From Bacteroidia bacterium (GTDB lineage: Bacteria; Bacteroidota; Bacteroidia; Cytophagales; Cyclobacteriaceae): DNA of 64,000 nucleotides. A program made the position numbers and the translations under genes. Below, one piece after another: positions 26,320 through 37,900 of this stretch (position 1 is its first letter; every line of letters begins with the position of its first letter). The notes under the pieces were generated by a model. That model had not been told where the DNA came from. It was given only the letters and a program-made list of their open reading frames with translations, and ran no database searches. The stretch lies in the NCBI GenBank assembly GCA_030425425.1, contig JAUIAO010000035.1, positions 1 to 64,000 of the forward strand, written 5' to 3'.

Positions 26320-26677
26320 AGCTTGGTTTATAAGAACAACCAGCGGTTGCAGTTTCTTGAATTTTCACTTCAGAGATTTGAGGCAATTCGGTCTTCAACT
26401 GATCATAAATCCATTTGGCCAGGATTTCACTAGTTGGGTTTTCAAGACCTGGTATTTCATTGAGCAAATGGTGATCAAGCTGCTCTTCCAGAGGTTTAAA
26501 GGCTTTTTTGACATCACCGAAATCAACCAACCAGCCATTCTCATCTAGTTCTTCTGCTGACAAATAAATTGTTACATGATAGGTATGTCCATGAAGACGA
26601 TGACACTTATGTGTCTCTGGTACATTCGGTAAAAAATGCGCTGCATCAAAATGGAATTCCTTATAAATCGTGTACAT
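26318..26677 (-). CDS. queD: 6-carboxy-5,6,7,8-tetrahydropterin synthase
   Basis: From ATG 26677 (MYTIYKEFHFDAAH) the product is 119 residues. The enzyme converts 7,8-dihydroneopterin triphosphate to 6-carboxytetrahydropterin, the second step of queuosine and 7-deazaguanine synthesis. Zn-binding His residues are visible in FHFDAAHFLP and CHRLHGHTYH, and the Cys of KCHRLHGH is the catalytic nucleophile. The C-terminal ETATAGCSY segment is the substrate-binding end of the family. Length is normal for QueD. No other queuosine genes are in the window. The stop lies at the base of the terminator that follows the convergent gene. Confidence 0.92.
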   Translation of the reverse strand: MYTIYKEFHFDAAHFLPNVPETHKCHRLHGHTYHVTIYLSAEELDENGWLVDFGDVKKAFKPLEEQLDHHLLNEIPGLENPTSEILAKWIYDQLKTELPQISEVKIQETATAGCSYKPS

Positions 26678-26800
26678 GCCTCTTTTATTTTGGAGCGCAA
26701 AGATAGCCGAAAACAACTTTTTAACGAACTGAATATCAGAACTTTCTTATACCAATGTTATTCACAAGTGGCCGAAAAACAGAAAGTAGCCCGCTTAGAA

Positions 26801-27280
26801 TCAGGCTGGCAAACTTCCCGTCCATTTCATTACAGTCTTCACCCCTTTGTGAATCCAGTCCGCATGATTAACAAACATCATCGGACATGCTCCATCTATA
26901 AAGTTGACCTCTGGGTGATCGGTCATTAGCTGGGTAGCAGTCTTATTTTTACTTCCCTGACCAACTCCTTGGTGGATCCAAATATTTGCAACTCCGACAC
27001 GTATACATTGAGACACTACTTCTTCTGTGACTTTTGGAGACGTAAAAATAAGCGCTGCCCCTACCGGATGTGGTAGCTGCTCCACAGAAGGATAACACGT
27101 ATGAACGTGGAAGGTCTTTAATCGAGGGTTAACGGGAATCACATGAAATCCCTCTTTTGTTAATTTGTCGAAATTGATATTGGCAGCAGCGGAAGGATCT
27201 GAGCCACTTACATCTATCACAACAATGTAAGGGCTTTGAAAAAACTGATCTACTTTGGATTTTAAAGATGCGTAACTCAT
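26801..27280 (-). CDS. CoA-binding domain protein (YccU-like)
   Basis: From the Met at 27280 (MSYASLKSKVDQFF) the product is 159 residues; an in-frame upstream Met at 27310 is less likely. The single Rossmann-like domain has IVVIDVSGSDPSAAANINF near the N-terminus, then GFHVIPVNPRL and IWIHQGVGQGSKN. This is the order seen in CoA_binding_2 proteins related to the N-terminal part of succinyl-CoA synthetase alpha. Nucleotide or CoA binding is expected; the reaction is unknown. It lies alone between queD and the two-component operon. Confidence 0.85.
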   Translation of the reverse strand: MSYASLKSKVDQFFQSPYIVVIDVSGSDPSAAANINFDKLTKEGFHVIPVNPRLKTFHVHTCYPSVEQLPHPVGAALIFTSPKVTEEVVSQCIRVGVANIWIHQGVGQGSKNKTATQLMTDHPEVNFIDGACPMMFVNHADWIHKGVKTVMKWTGSLPA

Positions 27281-27361
27281 TTCTACAAGAAAAGAGTGAA
27301 GATCACTCAATGATTATTGAAATCAAATGAGATATCTCATAATTCAAAAAATATCAAGGTT

Positions 27362-27742
27362 TTACGCTTTGGATAAGAGTTGTGTCATATAAGATCTCGT
27401 CAATGGCTTGGAAACAAAATCAATCACACATTCATATTGCTTGCTTCGATCAATATCAAGTGGGTTGACTGAAGAGGTAACCAAAATCACTTTAGTAAAT
27501 CTCATAAACTCAGGCTTATTTACTAACAATTTGTCAAGAAAGGCAAAGCCATTCATGACTGGCATATTGATATCCAAGAATATATAATGAGGAGAAGGCG
27601 AATTCTTCAGCTTCTTTAATGCTTCATCTCCAGTATTAGCTCTTATTACCTCGGCATTCGAATACGTATTTAAAATAACTTCTTGGTGAACCAGGCTGAT
27701 AATCGGATCATCATCTATTAATAAAAAAATCTTCTTACTCAT
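27362..27742 (-). CDS. Single-domain response regulator
   Basis: The product has 126 residues and consists of a receiver domain only. The acidic pocket (LLIDDDP), phospho-acceptor Asp57 in YIFLDINMPVMNG, the conserved Thr/Ser (VILVTSS) and Lys (DFVSKPL) are all present. With no output domain it must act by protein contact, in a phosphorelay or on a motility target. Its start overlaps the histidine kinase stop by 8 bp, so the kinase is the likely partner. Confidence 0.93.
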   Translation of the reverse strand: MSKKIFLLIDDDPIISLVHQEVILNTYSNAEVIRANTGDEALKKLKNSPSPHYIFLDINMPVMNGFAFLDKLLVNKPEFMRFTKVILVTSSVNPLDIDRSKQYECVIDFVSKPLTRSYMTQLLSKA

Positions 27743-29837
27743 TGATCGGAAATTTAATTTGAACTACCGTTCCTTCTCCCGGTTCCGAGTCCATCGTAAT
27801 TTCTCCATTCAGCTTATTCATTACTTCCTTACATATATACAGCCCCAGTCCAGTGCCAGCACTTGTTGTAGAAGCTCGATAAAACATATCGAAAACCAAT
27901 TTCATATTTTCGGCAGATATCCCCTCACCGTTATCTTCAATAATTATGGAACAAGTAGATTTAGTGCATTTCACAAGCACCTTTATATAGCGCCATTCCT
28001 TGGAATTATCGTGATATTTAAGAGCATTAGATAGCAGGTTCTTTAAAACAATATTCAATCGTAGCTCATCTGCATAGATTTCGTTACTTCCTTCAAAATT
28101 CAATTCAGTATTGATTCCTACAGAAATGTGCGACAAATCCTGCAAGATGTTATCGATTAATTTCTTCAGATCAATTTTACTCTTTTTTTCATCCATTCTC
28201 GAATTCCTCGAATAGTCCAGAATTTCGAGTATAGTATCATCCAAACGATCAACGCTCTGCTCTATTAAACTCAAATAGTGTTGATGATTATCTGTCCATA
28301 TACCATCGTTTATAAGGTTTAAAATTCCTTTAATGGACAACAGTGGAGACCTCAGGTCATGTGAAATGCTGTACACGAATTGATCTAACTCCTGGTTGGT
28401 TTTTTTAAGCTCTTTATTTTGTTCCAGAATCATCATTGCATCATGCTTACTTTTGGTCTGATCTACACTGGTACCAAGAAGTTTACGTGTACCACTTGAT
28501 TCCTCAATTACAGAAGTACTTAAGAAATTTCTCACCCCTCTCCCCTTTATATTCACCTTATATTCCAATTGAATTTTCTGGGGAGATCCTGTGGTAACCT
28601 GCTGATGAAACACACTCATCACACCTTGCTTATCTTCTTCTACAATACTATCAACCCAAACTTTTAACAAATCAAGTCCTTCAGTATCTTCAATGTTATA
28701 CATTTTCTGAAGAACAGAATTCCATGTTGTAGAATTTGACTCTAAATCAACCTCCCATATTCCGATTTCCGTTGTTTCTGTGATAATTTCAAATCGGTTA
28801 TTAATTCTGACAAGATCAATTTTATACTGCTGTTCAGCAGTAATATCTTGCTGGATCGCGATAAAATTAGATAGAATTCCATTATCGTCGAAAATAGGTG
28901 TAATCTCGAGTCGATTATAAAAAATGTCTCCATTTTTCTTTCTATTCTTAATAGTCACCAAAGTCCCTTTTTTCTCCCATAGTTGCTGAGAAAACTGACT
29001 TATTAATGTTGAATCATTACCAGCTCCAACTTGTAAAAAGTCTTTTGGTTTTCTGCCCATCACCTCTGCTAATTCGTAACCTGTAGTGTTTACAAAAGCT
29101 TGATTTACCCATTCAATTTCACCGTAGGGATTAGACACGATTACTCCACTACTTGTTTTGGTTGCGATCATTGACAGTTTTCTTAGTTCTCGTTCAGAAT
29201 CCTGAATTTGGTGTAACTGCTCGCTTATTTTTTCGGACGAGATAACATTAGAAACAAATGCTTCTAGTGGTTCCAGAAAAATAGAAAACAAAGTTTTGAT
29301 CTTCTGATCATATTTTCTGAAAATATATTCTTTCTCTTTTGTAATTCCAGCTATTACAGTTAGTTCATAATTATGACTTTTAATAATTTTCTTACTGACT
29401 ATGAGACTTGAAAAATACTCAACCTGCAATTTCTCCTTGACATCATCTTGATCCATCAGAGTTAGCTCAGAGTCTTCAATAGACTGGCGTAAATGATCTA
29501 AAGATTCTTTAAATATTTTTTCATTCCGACGGGAAATCCCCTCCATTGATAAATATGCGCCACCAGGCTCATCTAATTTTTCAAAATAACAATACCCAAA
29601 CTCTGTTTCGAATATGTCTAAAATAGCTTCGGTTGCTAGATCAACCAAATGATCAATATGCCGTAATTTTAGTGCATCGGTATGAAAGTAGTTTAGGCGC
29701 TTGTAAATCTCCAGCTCTTGATCCATTTGATCACGAGTATTGATCAACTCTTGCTCGATAGCAGAAAACCTGGTAACTCTAAGTTGGAGTTCCAGGTATT
29801 TCTCTAACAATTCTTCATGCGATAGACGGTGCGGCAT
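27735..29837 (-). CDS. Cytoplasmic PAS-domain sensor histidine kinase
   Basis: The product has 700 residues and no membrane segment. An N-terminal helix and a GAF-like region (about 1-205) are followed by two PAS domains (about 215-335 with NPYGEIEWVNQAFVNTTGYE, and 345-465). A HisKA domain carries the phospho-His near residue 493 (SISHDLRSPLLSIKG). The HATPase_c domain follows (IIIEDNGEGIS, then GTGLGLYICKEVM). It lies between the FIST protein gene (19 bp upstream) and the response regulator (8 bp overlap). The three form one operon in which the FIST protein probably binds the small-molecule cue passed to this kinase. Confidence 0.93.
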   Translation of the reverse strand: MPHRLSHEELLEKYLELQLRVTRFSAIEQELINTRDQMDQELEIYKRLNYFHTDALKLRHIDHLVDLATEAILDIFETEFGYCYFEKLDEPGGAYLSMEGISRRNEKIFKESLDHLRQSIEDSELTLMDQDDVKEKLQVEYFSSLIVSKKIIKSHNYELTVIAGITKEKEYIFRKYDQKIKTLFSIFLEPLEAFVSNVISSEKISEQLHQIQDSERELRKLSMIATKTSSGVIVSNPYGEIEWVNQAFVNTTGYELAEVMGRKPKDFLQVGAGNDSTLISQFSQQLWEKKGTLVTIKNRKKNGDIFYNRLEITPIFDDNGILSNFIAIQQDITAEQQYKIDLVRINNRFEIITETTEIGIWEVDLESNSTTWNSVLQKMYNIEDTEGLDLLKVWVDSIVEEDKQGVMSVFHQQVTTGSPQKIQLEYKVNIKGRGVRNFLSTSVIEESSGTRKLLGTSVDQTKSKHDAMMILEQNKELKKTNQELDQFVYSISHDLRSPLLSIKGILNLINDGIWTDNHQHYLSLIEQSVDRLDDTILEILDYSRNSRMDEKKSKIDLKKLIDNILQDLSHISVGINTELNFEGSNEIYADELRLNIVLKNLLSNALKYHDNSKEWRYIKVLVKCTKSTCSIIIEDNGEGISAENMKLVFDMFYRASTTSAGTGLGLYICKEVMNKLNGEITMDSEPGEGTVVQIKFPINE

Positions 29838-29856
29838 AAATCAATATTTAATGATC

Positions 29857-31041
29857 TTACCTATATATAACATACAATGCGGTAGTATAATTATGGTACT
29901 CATTTTCGCCTCCTAATCGAGCAAATTCCCCGAAACCATACATTCCAAGCCATGGAGGACATTCGCCATCTATGTAGAATGGGAATTGCATTTTACCTAC
30001 CAATTCTTCTTTAATAATCCTGTTGAACATGAATCTTCCACGAGCAAGACAATCCGCATGGAATACTGCGACAGGTTTATGATCACCTATTTTTGAAGTT
30101 ATATTCTTGACAATTCTATCCATTTCACTGAAAATCAGATCCTCATCTCGGGTAGTCAACCATAGATTGGTTCCTTCTTCAATTTCTGTGGCATAGTACA
30201 TAAAATCACCTTCATGCTTCGTAACTACTCTGAGAATATGTTTATTACCATATTCTTCTGCCAATTCCGGTGTTAGCTCTTCACCCAGTGCACCGATCGG
30301 TATGGTATCACCGCAAGTTGCATTTACTTCCAAACCAAGTCTTCTTGTATATTCTGTCCAGGCTGGTTTTCCGTTAAACTCTTTTATTACGTTTCCATCT
30401 GATTTTGTTACAATTAACGGCTCCCCTATTGCAACAAAACCATGAGTTGCCTGGGTTTCAACCTTCAGGGTATGATCACTAAATCCGATCACAAATGCAC
30501 CGTGTTCAGTAACTTTCCCATTAACACCCTGATAACTAACCACTCCCTTCATATTATCAGATGAAGTAGCGCCAAATATGGTAACTTCTGAGCCAAACAC
30601 TTCCTCAAACGCCGCAATACATCTATCATTCGCAGTATCTATTCCCGAGCCCAGAAAATACAGCATATTAATCTCACCATTCTTCTTTTTTAAAGACTCA
30701 GCCATCTCCCTGCACTTTTCGTACGCATTGTGACCATAGAACTCATCGCAGCTTTCCAGAGCAAACTCCTTACCTTCAATAGCCATCATGGCAATATCAT
30801 TCATAGACTCACTCACGCCTTCCTTACCAACTACTCCACACCCTGAAGCAGCTACTACTTGCGCATTAGGTGCAAGTGCCTTTGTTTCCTCCATCAGTTC
30901 ATAGAAATCATGTCCGAGTGAAGCATGATAGATAATCAAATCAGCTCGGTTGTAATCAGAACCCAAAGTAGATTCAAGACACTCCTGCACTGCCCTCCTG
31001 GTATTGACCATGCGGTTACTGTAAGAATGAAATTTTAGCAT
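29857..31041 (-). CDS. FIST sensory domain protein (FIST_N and FIST_C)
   Basis: The product has 394 residues and is soluble. The N-terminal half has the FIST_N pattern (ADLIIYHASLGHDFYELM, VVAASGCGVVG). The C-terminal half has FIST_C (ILRVVTKHEGDFMYYATEI, FHADCLARGRFMFN, and MYGFGEFARLGGENEYHNYT near the end). FIST proteins are predicted small-ligand sensors, possibly for amino acids, linked to chemotaxis and two-component systems. Here the gene is first in an operon with a PAS kinase and a receiver protein, which fits that role. About 280 bp of AT-rich upstream DNA without a recognised motif separates it from the next gene. Confidence 0.92.
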   Translation of the reverse strand: MLKFHSYSNRMVNTRRAVQECLESTLGSDYNRADLIIYHASLGHDFYELMEETKALAPNAQVVAASGCGVVGKEGVSESMNDIAMMAIEGKEFALESCDEFYGHNAYEKCREMAESLKKKNGEINMLYFLGSGIDTANDRCIAAFEEVFGSEVTIFGATSSDNMKGVVSYQGVNGKVTEHGAFVIGFSDHTLKVETQATHGFVAIGEPLIVTKSDGNVIKEFNGKPAWTEYTRRLGLEVNATCGDTIPIGALGEELTPELAEEYGNKHILRVVTKHEGDFMYYATEIEEGTNLWLTTRDEDLIFSEMDRIVKNITSKIGDHKPVAVFHADCLARGRFMFNRIIKEELVGKMQFPFYIDGECPPWLGMYGFGEFARLGGENEYHNYTTALYVIYR

Positions 31042-31323
31042 AGGTTGTATAATTTAATTGTGGATATAATTTTTTTTTCAAAGAAACAGTGCATGGGCAT
31101 TCACTCCAAAAATAATCGATCATTGGTATCTAATATCGGTTGAGTGAAAGCTGAACCTTTGAAGAGTAATTCTAACAGCTAATAAAGCTCCGGGCAGAGA
31201 TCAAGGCTCACTATGGCGTAAAGTTAAACAATATTGACATTTATCAGCAACTATGCTAACAACAGGACGTGTATATATCAAAAAGTTAACCTAGCTTGAA
31301 CCTAACAATAAAACGATAAAATC

Positions 31324-31512
31324 ATGGAAACCAAAGAACAAATTGAAAGCGTGGTATATCACCAAACACAATGCTTAAATGCAATTGAAGACATGAAAAG
31401 CATGATTGCTACGCATCACGAAGAAACAGCAATCAATAAATTGAAAGACTTACAAAAAGAACTCACGAGACTAACCTTACAATTAAAAGAAATAGAAGAG
31501 AACATAGAGTAA
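31324..31512 (+). CDS. Small coiled-coil protein
   Basis: The product has 62 residues and is strongly helical and charged, with heptad-like spacing (IEDMKSMIATHHEETAINKL, then LTRLTLQLKEIEENI). It has one Cys and no signal or membrane segment. It has its own intrinsic terminator 27 bp after the stop, which supports it being a real, separately transcribed gene. I recognise no family; a small binding or oligomerising protein is plausible. Confidence 0.55.
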   Translation: METKEQIESVVYHQTQCLNAIEDMKSMIATHHEETAINKLKDLQKELTRLTLQLKEIEENIE

Positions 31513-31539
31513 ATCCATGATACTCTATTACTCAATGAA

Positions 31540-31572
31540 AGCCTTTTGACGCGGAGATCAAAAGGCTTTTTT
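31540..31572 (+). terminator. Intrinsic terminator
   Basis: The perfect 10-bp stem AGCCTTTTGA/TCAAAAGGCT with loop CGCGGAGA is followed by six T. It follows the coiled-coil gene. Confidence 0.88.
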
Positions 31573-31704
31573 GTTGACCTACCATTCAAAGTACTAACAA
31601 TTATCAACTCCATTATTATTATAATTTCAATATTTTCTTGATTTAACTATACTAACTCATGACAATATGATGTAAAAATGCAATATTTATATTTTTTTAA
31701 TTAG

Positions 31705-31718
31705 TGCAATCGTTTACA
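31705..31718. promoter_or_regulatory. LacI-type operator, distal (TGCAATCGTTTACA)
   Basis: This is an imperfect palindrome centred on CG, as usual for LacI-family regulators. It shares the arm TGCAATCG with three other sites in this window (31895, 49011 and 49200). It is centred 190 bp upstream of the second site before the same gene. Confidence 0.6.
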
Positions 31719-31894
31719 TTATAATTTTTATAATTTTACCAACCAGAGGATATAAGGCGAATAAGGCTTTCTCAAGTTGATTATTTCAAAAAGAAAGGTT
31801 AAACAACTTTATCTTCTTCTTTCGTCATTTTTCACATAGATAAAAAGAAATTGAGCGCAAGGAATATATCATTCCCTTTTTTTTCGCTCCTGAA

Positions 31895-31908
31895 TGCAAT
31901 CGATTACA
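31895..31908. promoter_or_regulatory. LacI-type operator, proximal (TGCAATCGATTACA)
   Basis: This is the closest match to a symmetric LacI site in the window (TGcAATCGATTaCA, centre CG). It ends 22 bp before the pectinesterase start codon, where bound repressor would block transcription or early elongation. Confidence 0.65.
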
Positions 31909-31930
31909 CATTTTACTTAACCATATACTT

Positions 31931-34900
31931 ATGAAGAATCCCTTAAATCAAAAATGGAGTATTTGGACCTTATGTCTACTACTCTTATCGATTACTGCCT
32001 CAGCTACTTCTCAATATTCGGGAGTAGTCAATTATGATTTTACTGATGGCACCATCATTACTAATGGCCAAAGTGCGGATGGCAATCTGGTACTATCAGG
32101 AAACTACAGCCATCATAGTGCCAATTATGGCCTGAACATGAAGGTGGATGGAGAAATCCAAATTACGGTTTCCGGTAGCAGTACGATACGTTTTCTGGGC
32201 TCTCAGTATTCGGGATTGAATATGGAGGGAACAGCTTCTAGTGCAGGTGATTTGGGCACGCAAAACACGCAAGTGACCAACGATCTATCTGATACTTATG
32301 ATTTTGTCTATTCTGGTCAATCGGCAACTTTAACTTTTAAATTACTTGCTGGTACTGGAAATGACCTGTATCTCCCCTCTATTGAAGTGATACCTGCTCA
32401 AGCTGGTAAAGACTTTACTTCTGCAGATAAGAATATAGCATATTTTTTCGACCTCAGAGACCAGAGTATATATGTAGATGGTGCTGGCAATCATGTAGAG
32501 GCTGGACTAATTGTTATTGATGCAGGTTGTTGCAACGGCATTTCGCTGAATGGTGATCAGCATGGCATCACTTTCAAAGACCAAAACACAATTACCTTAA
32601 AAGTAGCCGGTAACACTAAGATAAGAGTAGCCGGTGATCAATATTCCGGTGCGGCTATTGCCGCTTCAAGCACCACTGGATCGTTTGATGTATCACAGCA
32701 AGATCACGGCACATCAGTCACTTTTCCTCAGGGGTCCGATGGAGGTCCATGGGTAGATTTCACCTACGTGGGAGATGCTGGAGAAGTCGTACTAACTGCA
32801 GTCGGCAGCACCAATTATATACCTTATATCGAGCTATCCCCTATTCCGTATGATATTTCCTTGAGTTCATATGTACAAAAAACCGGAACCATCACTCTCA
32901 ATGGAGTAGATATTAATTTGACTACAGGAGCTACATCTTCTGATCCCTCGACAATTACTGTAAGTGAGGGCGTAGTTTTGACTTCTGGAGTAGATGAAGG
33001 TTGGGCAGCTATCAATCTTGGTGGAGCGGATTTAGCCAGCCTTACACCGACTACCTCTGGAGACATTGGTTCAGCAAGTATTGCAGATGGATTTTTGACA
33101 GCTACTTTTTCTGATCAAAGTACGGACCCTAAAACGTATAAAATCCAATTATTTGATAACAGCTATAATCATGGTATAGTCACTTATGATTTCCGAGATG
33201 GAACGATCATTGCCAATGGCAAATCAGATGATGAATCACTAAAATTGGCTGGAAATTACAGTCATCATAGTGCAGACTATGGCCTCAACATGAAAGTAGA
33301 CGGGACTATAAGCATCATTGTACCGGGGAGCAGCACAATTCGATTTTTAGGATCACAATATTCTAGTTTAGGAATGGAAGGAACTGCTCTGACCGCCGGG
33401 GATTTGGGTACATTAGATACGAAAGTAGAAAATGATAAATCTGACACTTTTGACTTTACATATTCCGGACCAGCAGACACACTCGTTTTCAAACTAGTAG
33501 CTGGAAGCGGAAACGACTTATATCTACCAGAAATCAATGTAATACCAGCACAAATGGGAGCTGCATACGGTAGTGCTGCCACTAACATTCCTTACTTTTT
33601 CGATTTCAGAGATCAAAGTCTGGTAGCACAAAGTGATCCAGGTAACACAACCATAGAAAAAGGACTTTTTAAAATTGAAAGTGGACCAAGCAATGCTTAC
33701 GGATATCATGGAACCCAACATGGTATAACTTATAAAGACGGAAACAAAATCACCCTGCAAGTAGCTGGAAACAGCAAGATACGAGTAGCTGGAGATCAAT
33801 ACTCCGGAGGAACGCTGGCTGTCTCCAGTGCTACTGGTACGTTTGACATCACCTCACAGAGTCATGCTACTTCCATCACTTATCCTCAAGGTGAGAACGG
33901 TGGTCCGTGGGTAGATTTCGTGTATGTTGGTGATGCCGGAACCATAGAAATAACTGGTGGAGGAAGTACTAGCTATATTCCATATATTGAAGTGTCTCCT
34001 ATCACTTACGATATTAGTCTTACTCCATGGGTTCAAAAATCAGGAACCATAACTATTAATGGTGTGCAGATTGATTTTACTTCGGGATCAGAAGCAGGAG
34101 CCAATGCTACCGTAACAGTATCGGAAGGAACTATTGTGAGTGCTACAGATACTGAAGCTTCTATTTTAATTGATCTGGGTGGAAATTCCCTTGACAGTTT
34201 CACTCCCACACTGACTGGCGACATTACGGCTACTCAGGCGAACGAAAATGCACTTAGTTTGACTTTGGGGGATGGTAGTTCTGATCCTTCCTCTTACATT
34301 ATCAATATCTCAGACAATAGCCAGACCGTATCTGCGGAGGCTGGTGTTACATATACATACAGTTTCGCCGATGGCTCTGAATTGCCACAAACTAGTTATC
34401 AAAGTTTGAGGTATGATACTTATGTCACCAAGGATGGAATAGTTACGATTAACAGTAACAATACTGATGAAGCCGGGAAATTTGGATATCACGATTCTGC
34501 TCACGGTGGAGTTTTCTTCCCAGGCAATTCCTTCGATATGGCGGTAGCCGGAAATGCAATTATCACATACATAGTTTGTACTTATGGAGTGGCTGCTGAT
34601 GCAGTATTCGAATTTACAGATGCTCAAGACAATGTATTAGGTTCTATTAGAGCTGAAAACCTTGGAGATGAAGACGGATTCCCGGCTAGTTTTAGCTATG
34701 TAGGAACTGCAGGAGTAATTACAGCTACATTGAAAAGTACAGATTTTGCAGGTGCAGAAATCTATATACATGGATTAAGTATTGCCAATGAAGCACAGAT
34801 AGTTTCAAATGGCAAAATTGATGTATGGGATTTTGGTGGAGAGCAATTGGATTCTGAAACATACAATAACTGGTTGGATGAATCTACCATCAATGGATGG

Positions 34901-37900
34901 TATGACGAGAGTATCACGGCTGGTTCTGCAGGGCAAGTTTTACCTAGTTCGTGGAGTGCTGGAGCACTTAGCTGGGTTGGTGGATCAAATGATCGACTCA
35001 GAACGAGCAATACCAATCTCACCCGATATGACGAAAACTTAAGTGGAGTTTCTGCTTATTCGGGTAGAATATATGTGAATTCTTCAGCGGCATTTGGCCG
35101 ATACATGAGCCTTACATTGAGTGAAGACGATAAGGTTACTCTCGAAATGATTACTCAAAATGGAGGAGGTGAAATTCACTTTGAGTACGTACCTGACCCT
35201 GACTTGCAAAATGACATTGTTGAAGTCAAAACAAATGGTACCACTACACAAGATGTCAATTTTACAGCGAAGTATGCAGGCACTTATCACGTATATGATG
35301 GTAAGGATAAACCAAGTTATTATCGTATTTACAGAGAAGATGCACAATATGCTACCGTAACAGGTAATGTAGATGTAACACAAGCTACTAGTATACCTGG
35401 TGATTATAGCATCAATATTACCAATGAGGCCGGCAAAACCTGGAACGTATCACCTCCCAGTGGTTCTTATAGTATTCAATTGCCAATAGGTGGTACTTAT
35501 GAACTGAGCCTACAAGATGCTAATGCATTCATCATTTCATCCGGGATGAATATTGATAATCTCTCAGGTGACCTAACGAATGATATCGCAATTGAGCAAG
35601 TAGCTCTTTATACGCTCTCTGGAAACATCACTGGTTTGGGGGATCATATCTCCAACTTAGAATTGTCATTTACGCCAACCGGATCAGAAAGGATCTATAT
35701 TCCTGAACCAATAATCGATGCTGGAGAAGCAACATACAGTGTAGAATTGGAGCCAGATGTAGAGTATACTATTTCAGCTGAAGGAGTAAACGATTATGAA
35801 ATCCCTGACAACACCATCTCAATTAGTTCCGCAAATGAAAGTGGGGACATCACTTTTGCTGCAAAACCAACTTATGCAATTACGATAACCGCAGATGGAT
35901 TAAGTACTGAGCAACTAGGTAAACTGAGCCTTACTTTCACTAATCTTAATGAGGAAGGTTATGTCTATTCATTCTCGGATGTAACAAAAATTGCGTTGAG
36001 AGATGGAACTTATGCCATGGTTCATGATGGACTGGATGATTATCCATTACAGCTGGCTCTGACTTCAAACCTCTTGGTAGATGGTGCTGCCGTGACCAAA
36101 TCGTTAAACTTCTCTCCAATTCACAATTGGCCATTCAATGATAAGGTGATCGATAGCAGTACACCATCCTACAAAGGGCTACTATTCACTGGTGGAGTGA
36201 AAAACGAAGTGGCCAAAGGGCACCTTTCTTGTGGTAGTGGACAGACGATTCAAGTGCCCGTAAATGCAGGAGAAAAAGTGATCATTACGTACTATTATGC
36301 CGCTGACTTCAGCATAGAAGGCGAAACAGCAATCACGACATCTTCTGGTAGTACCAGTCAGCTGGAAATGACTGAATACGCTTATACAGGTAGTGAGGCT
36401 GGTTATATCACAATCACGATTAATGCCTCTACCTATATCACAAATATTCAATCTGCGCAGTTAGTGGCTTTCACTGACACAATTACAGTGGGTGCTGACA
36501 AGGATTTCCAATCCATCAATGAGGCTTTGGCTGCTATCAGAAGCATGGATCGTCCAAATAATGAACGTGTTACTGTAATGATCGATCCAGGTAATTATGA
36601 AGAAATGTTGGTAATTGATATACCAAATATCACCTTCAAAAATGCCAGCGACAACCCAAGTATTGACCTGGCCAATAAAGGTGTTGACATTGCTGATGAT
36701 GCTGTGAGAATCACCTCTTACTATGGTTATGGTTACAGTTACTACAGTCAAGGTGATGATAATAAGTGGCATGCTGATGTATTGGCAGCAAACATCGCTA
36801 ATGGATACCCATCTTATGAAAATGTGAGCGGATCCACCAATGGTTCTTATTGGAATGCGACAGTCGTTATTTCCAGCTCTGGTTTTAATGCTGATCATAT
36901 CATTTTTGAGAATTCTTTCAATCAGTACATTTCTAAGAAGGAATCTGAAGACGTGGTAGTAGAATGGGAAGTAGGTGGAAAAGGTACAAGACCAACTACC
37001 TACGGAAGCACTGAGGTTCAGGATAGAAGTTTTGTTGAGAGAGCCGCTGCTATAGGTGTAACCAGCAGTGGGGATAAAACAATCCTCAATAATTGTAGAA
37101 TTGTTGGACGTCAGGATTCATTCTACGGAGCACATGGAGCTAGATTGGCAGCCTACAAAGGAGTAATGATGGGAGCAGTCGATTACATTTTTGGTGGTAT
37201 GACTGCCGTATTCTACCAATCTGATCTATCAATGAATGTAAGTGATGTAGATGGTGATGCATCATATTTAACTGCGGCTCAGCAACGAGGAGAACGTGGC
37301 TACCTAATGTACGAATGCAACATAGTAGCGCCGGAACCGGGAGTCGAAACGGCTTCTACCTATCGTGCCAAGCCAGGATACTTTGGTCGTCCATGGGAAG
37401 CTACAACCAGTGAAGTGGTATTTTACAAAACCAACATTGGGACAACAGACTATCCGGGTAGTGAAGGCAAGTCATTGATTAGTCCAGAAGGATGGAACAA
37501 CTCACTTGGTGGAGAGTCTAGCATGATGTACGAATATGGAAGTATAGAGCAATCCGGTGCGGATAATAGTTCAAGCAGAGCTTCTTGGGCTACCCTATTG
37601 ACCAGCCCACAACTTACAGATGGTACTGAGATCACACCACTGAATTTCACTAAAGGTTCTGATGGGTGGGATCCTTTTGCTGACCTGGTTGGCGCTTCAC
37701 AAACGATCACATTTAATACAATTGAAGATAAAACTTATGGTGATATTTTCAATTTGGAGGCGACTGCCTCTTCTTCGCTAGACGTATCTTATGAAGTAGT
37801 AAGTGGACATGCAGAAATCATTGGTTCAGAGGTGACTGTAACTGGAGTTGGAGAAGTAACGATCAGAGCCACTCAAGAAGGTGATGATACATATGAACCA

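Larger units (their letters stand above)
31573..31930. other. AT-rich regulatory region upstream of the pectinesterase
   Basis: These 358 bp hold no gene. They carry two LacI-type operators (31705-31718 and 31895-31908, listed separately) whose centres are 190 bp apart. Several T-runs and AT-rich stretches lie between them. I could not identify a TAnnTTTG box. Confidence 0.55.

Noticed and set aside
36710-36760. Tyr/Gly/Ser-rich stretch (YYGYGYSYYSQ) in the pectinesterase as a possible prion-like or repeat insertion
   Set aside because: It is short and falls in a loop of the beta-helix domain, with no repeat at DNA level beyond chance.
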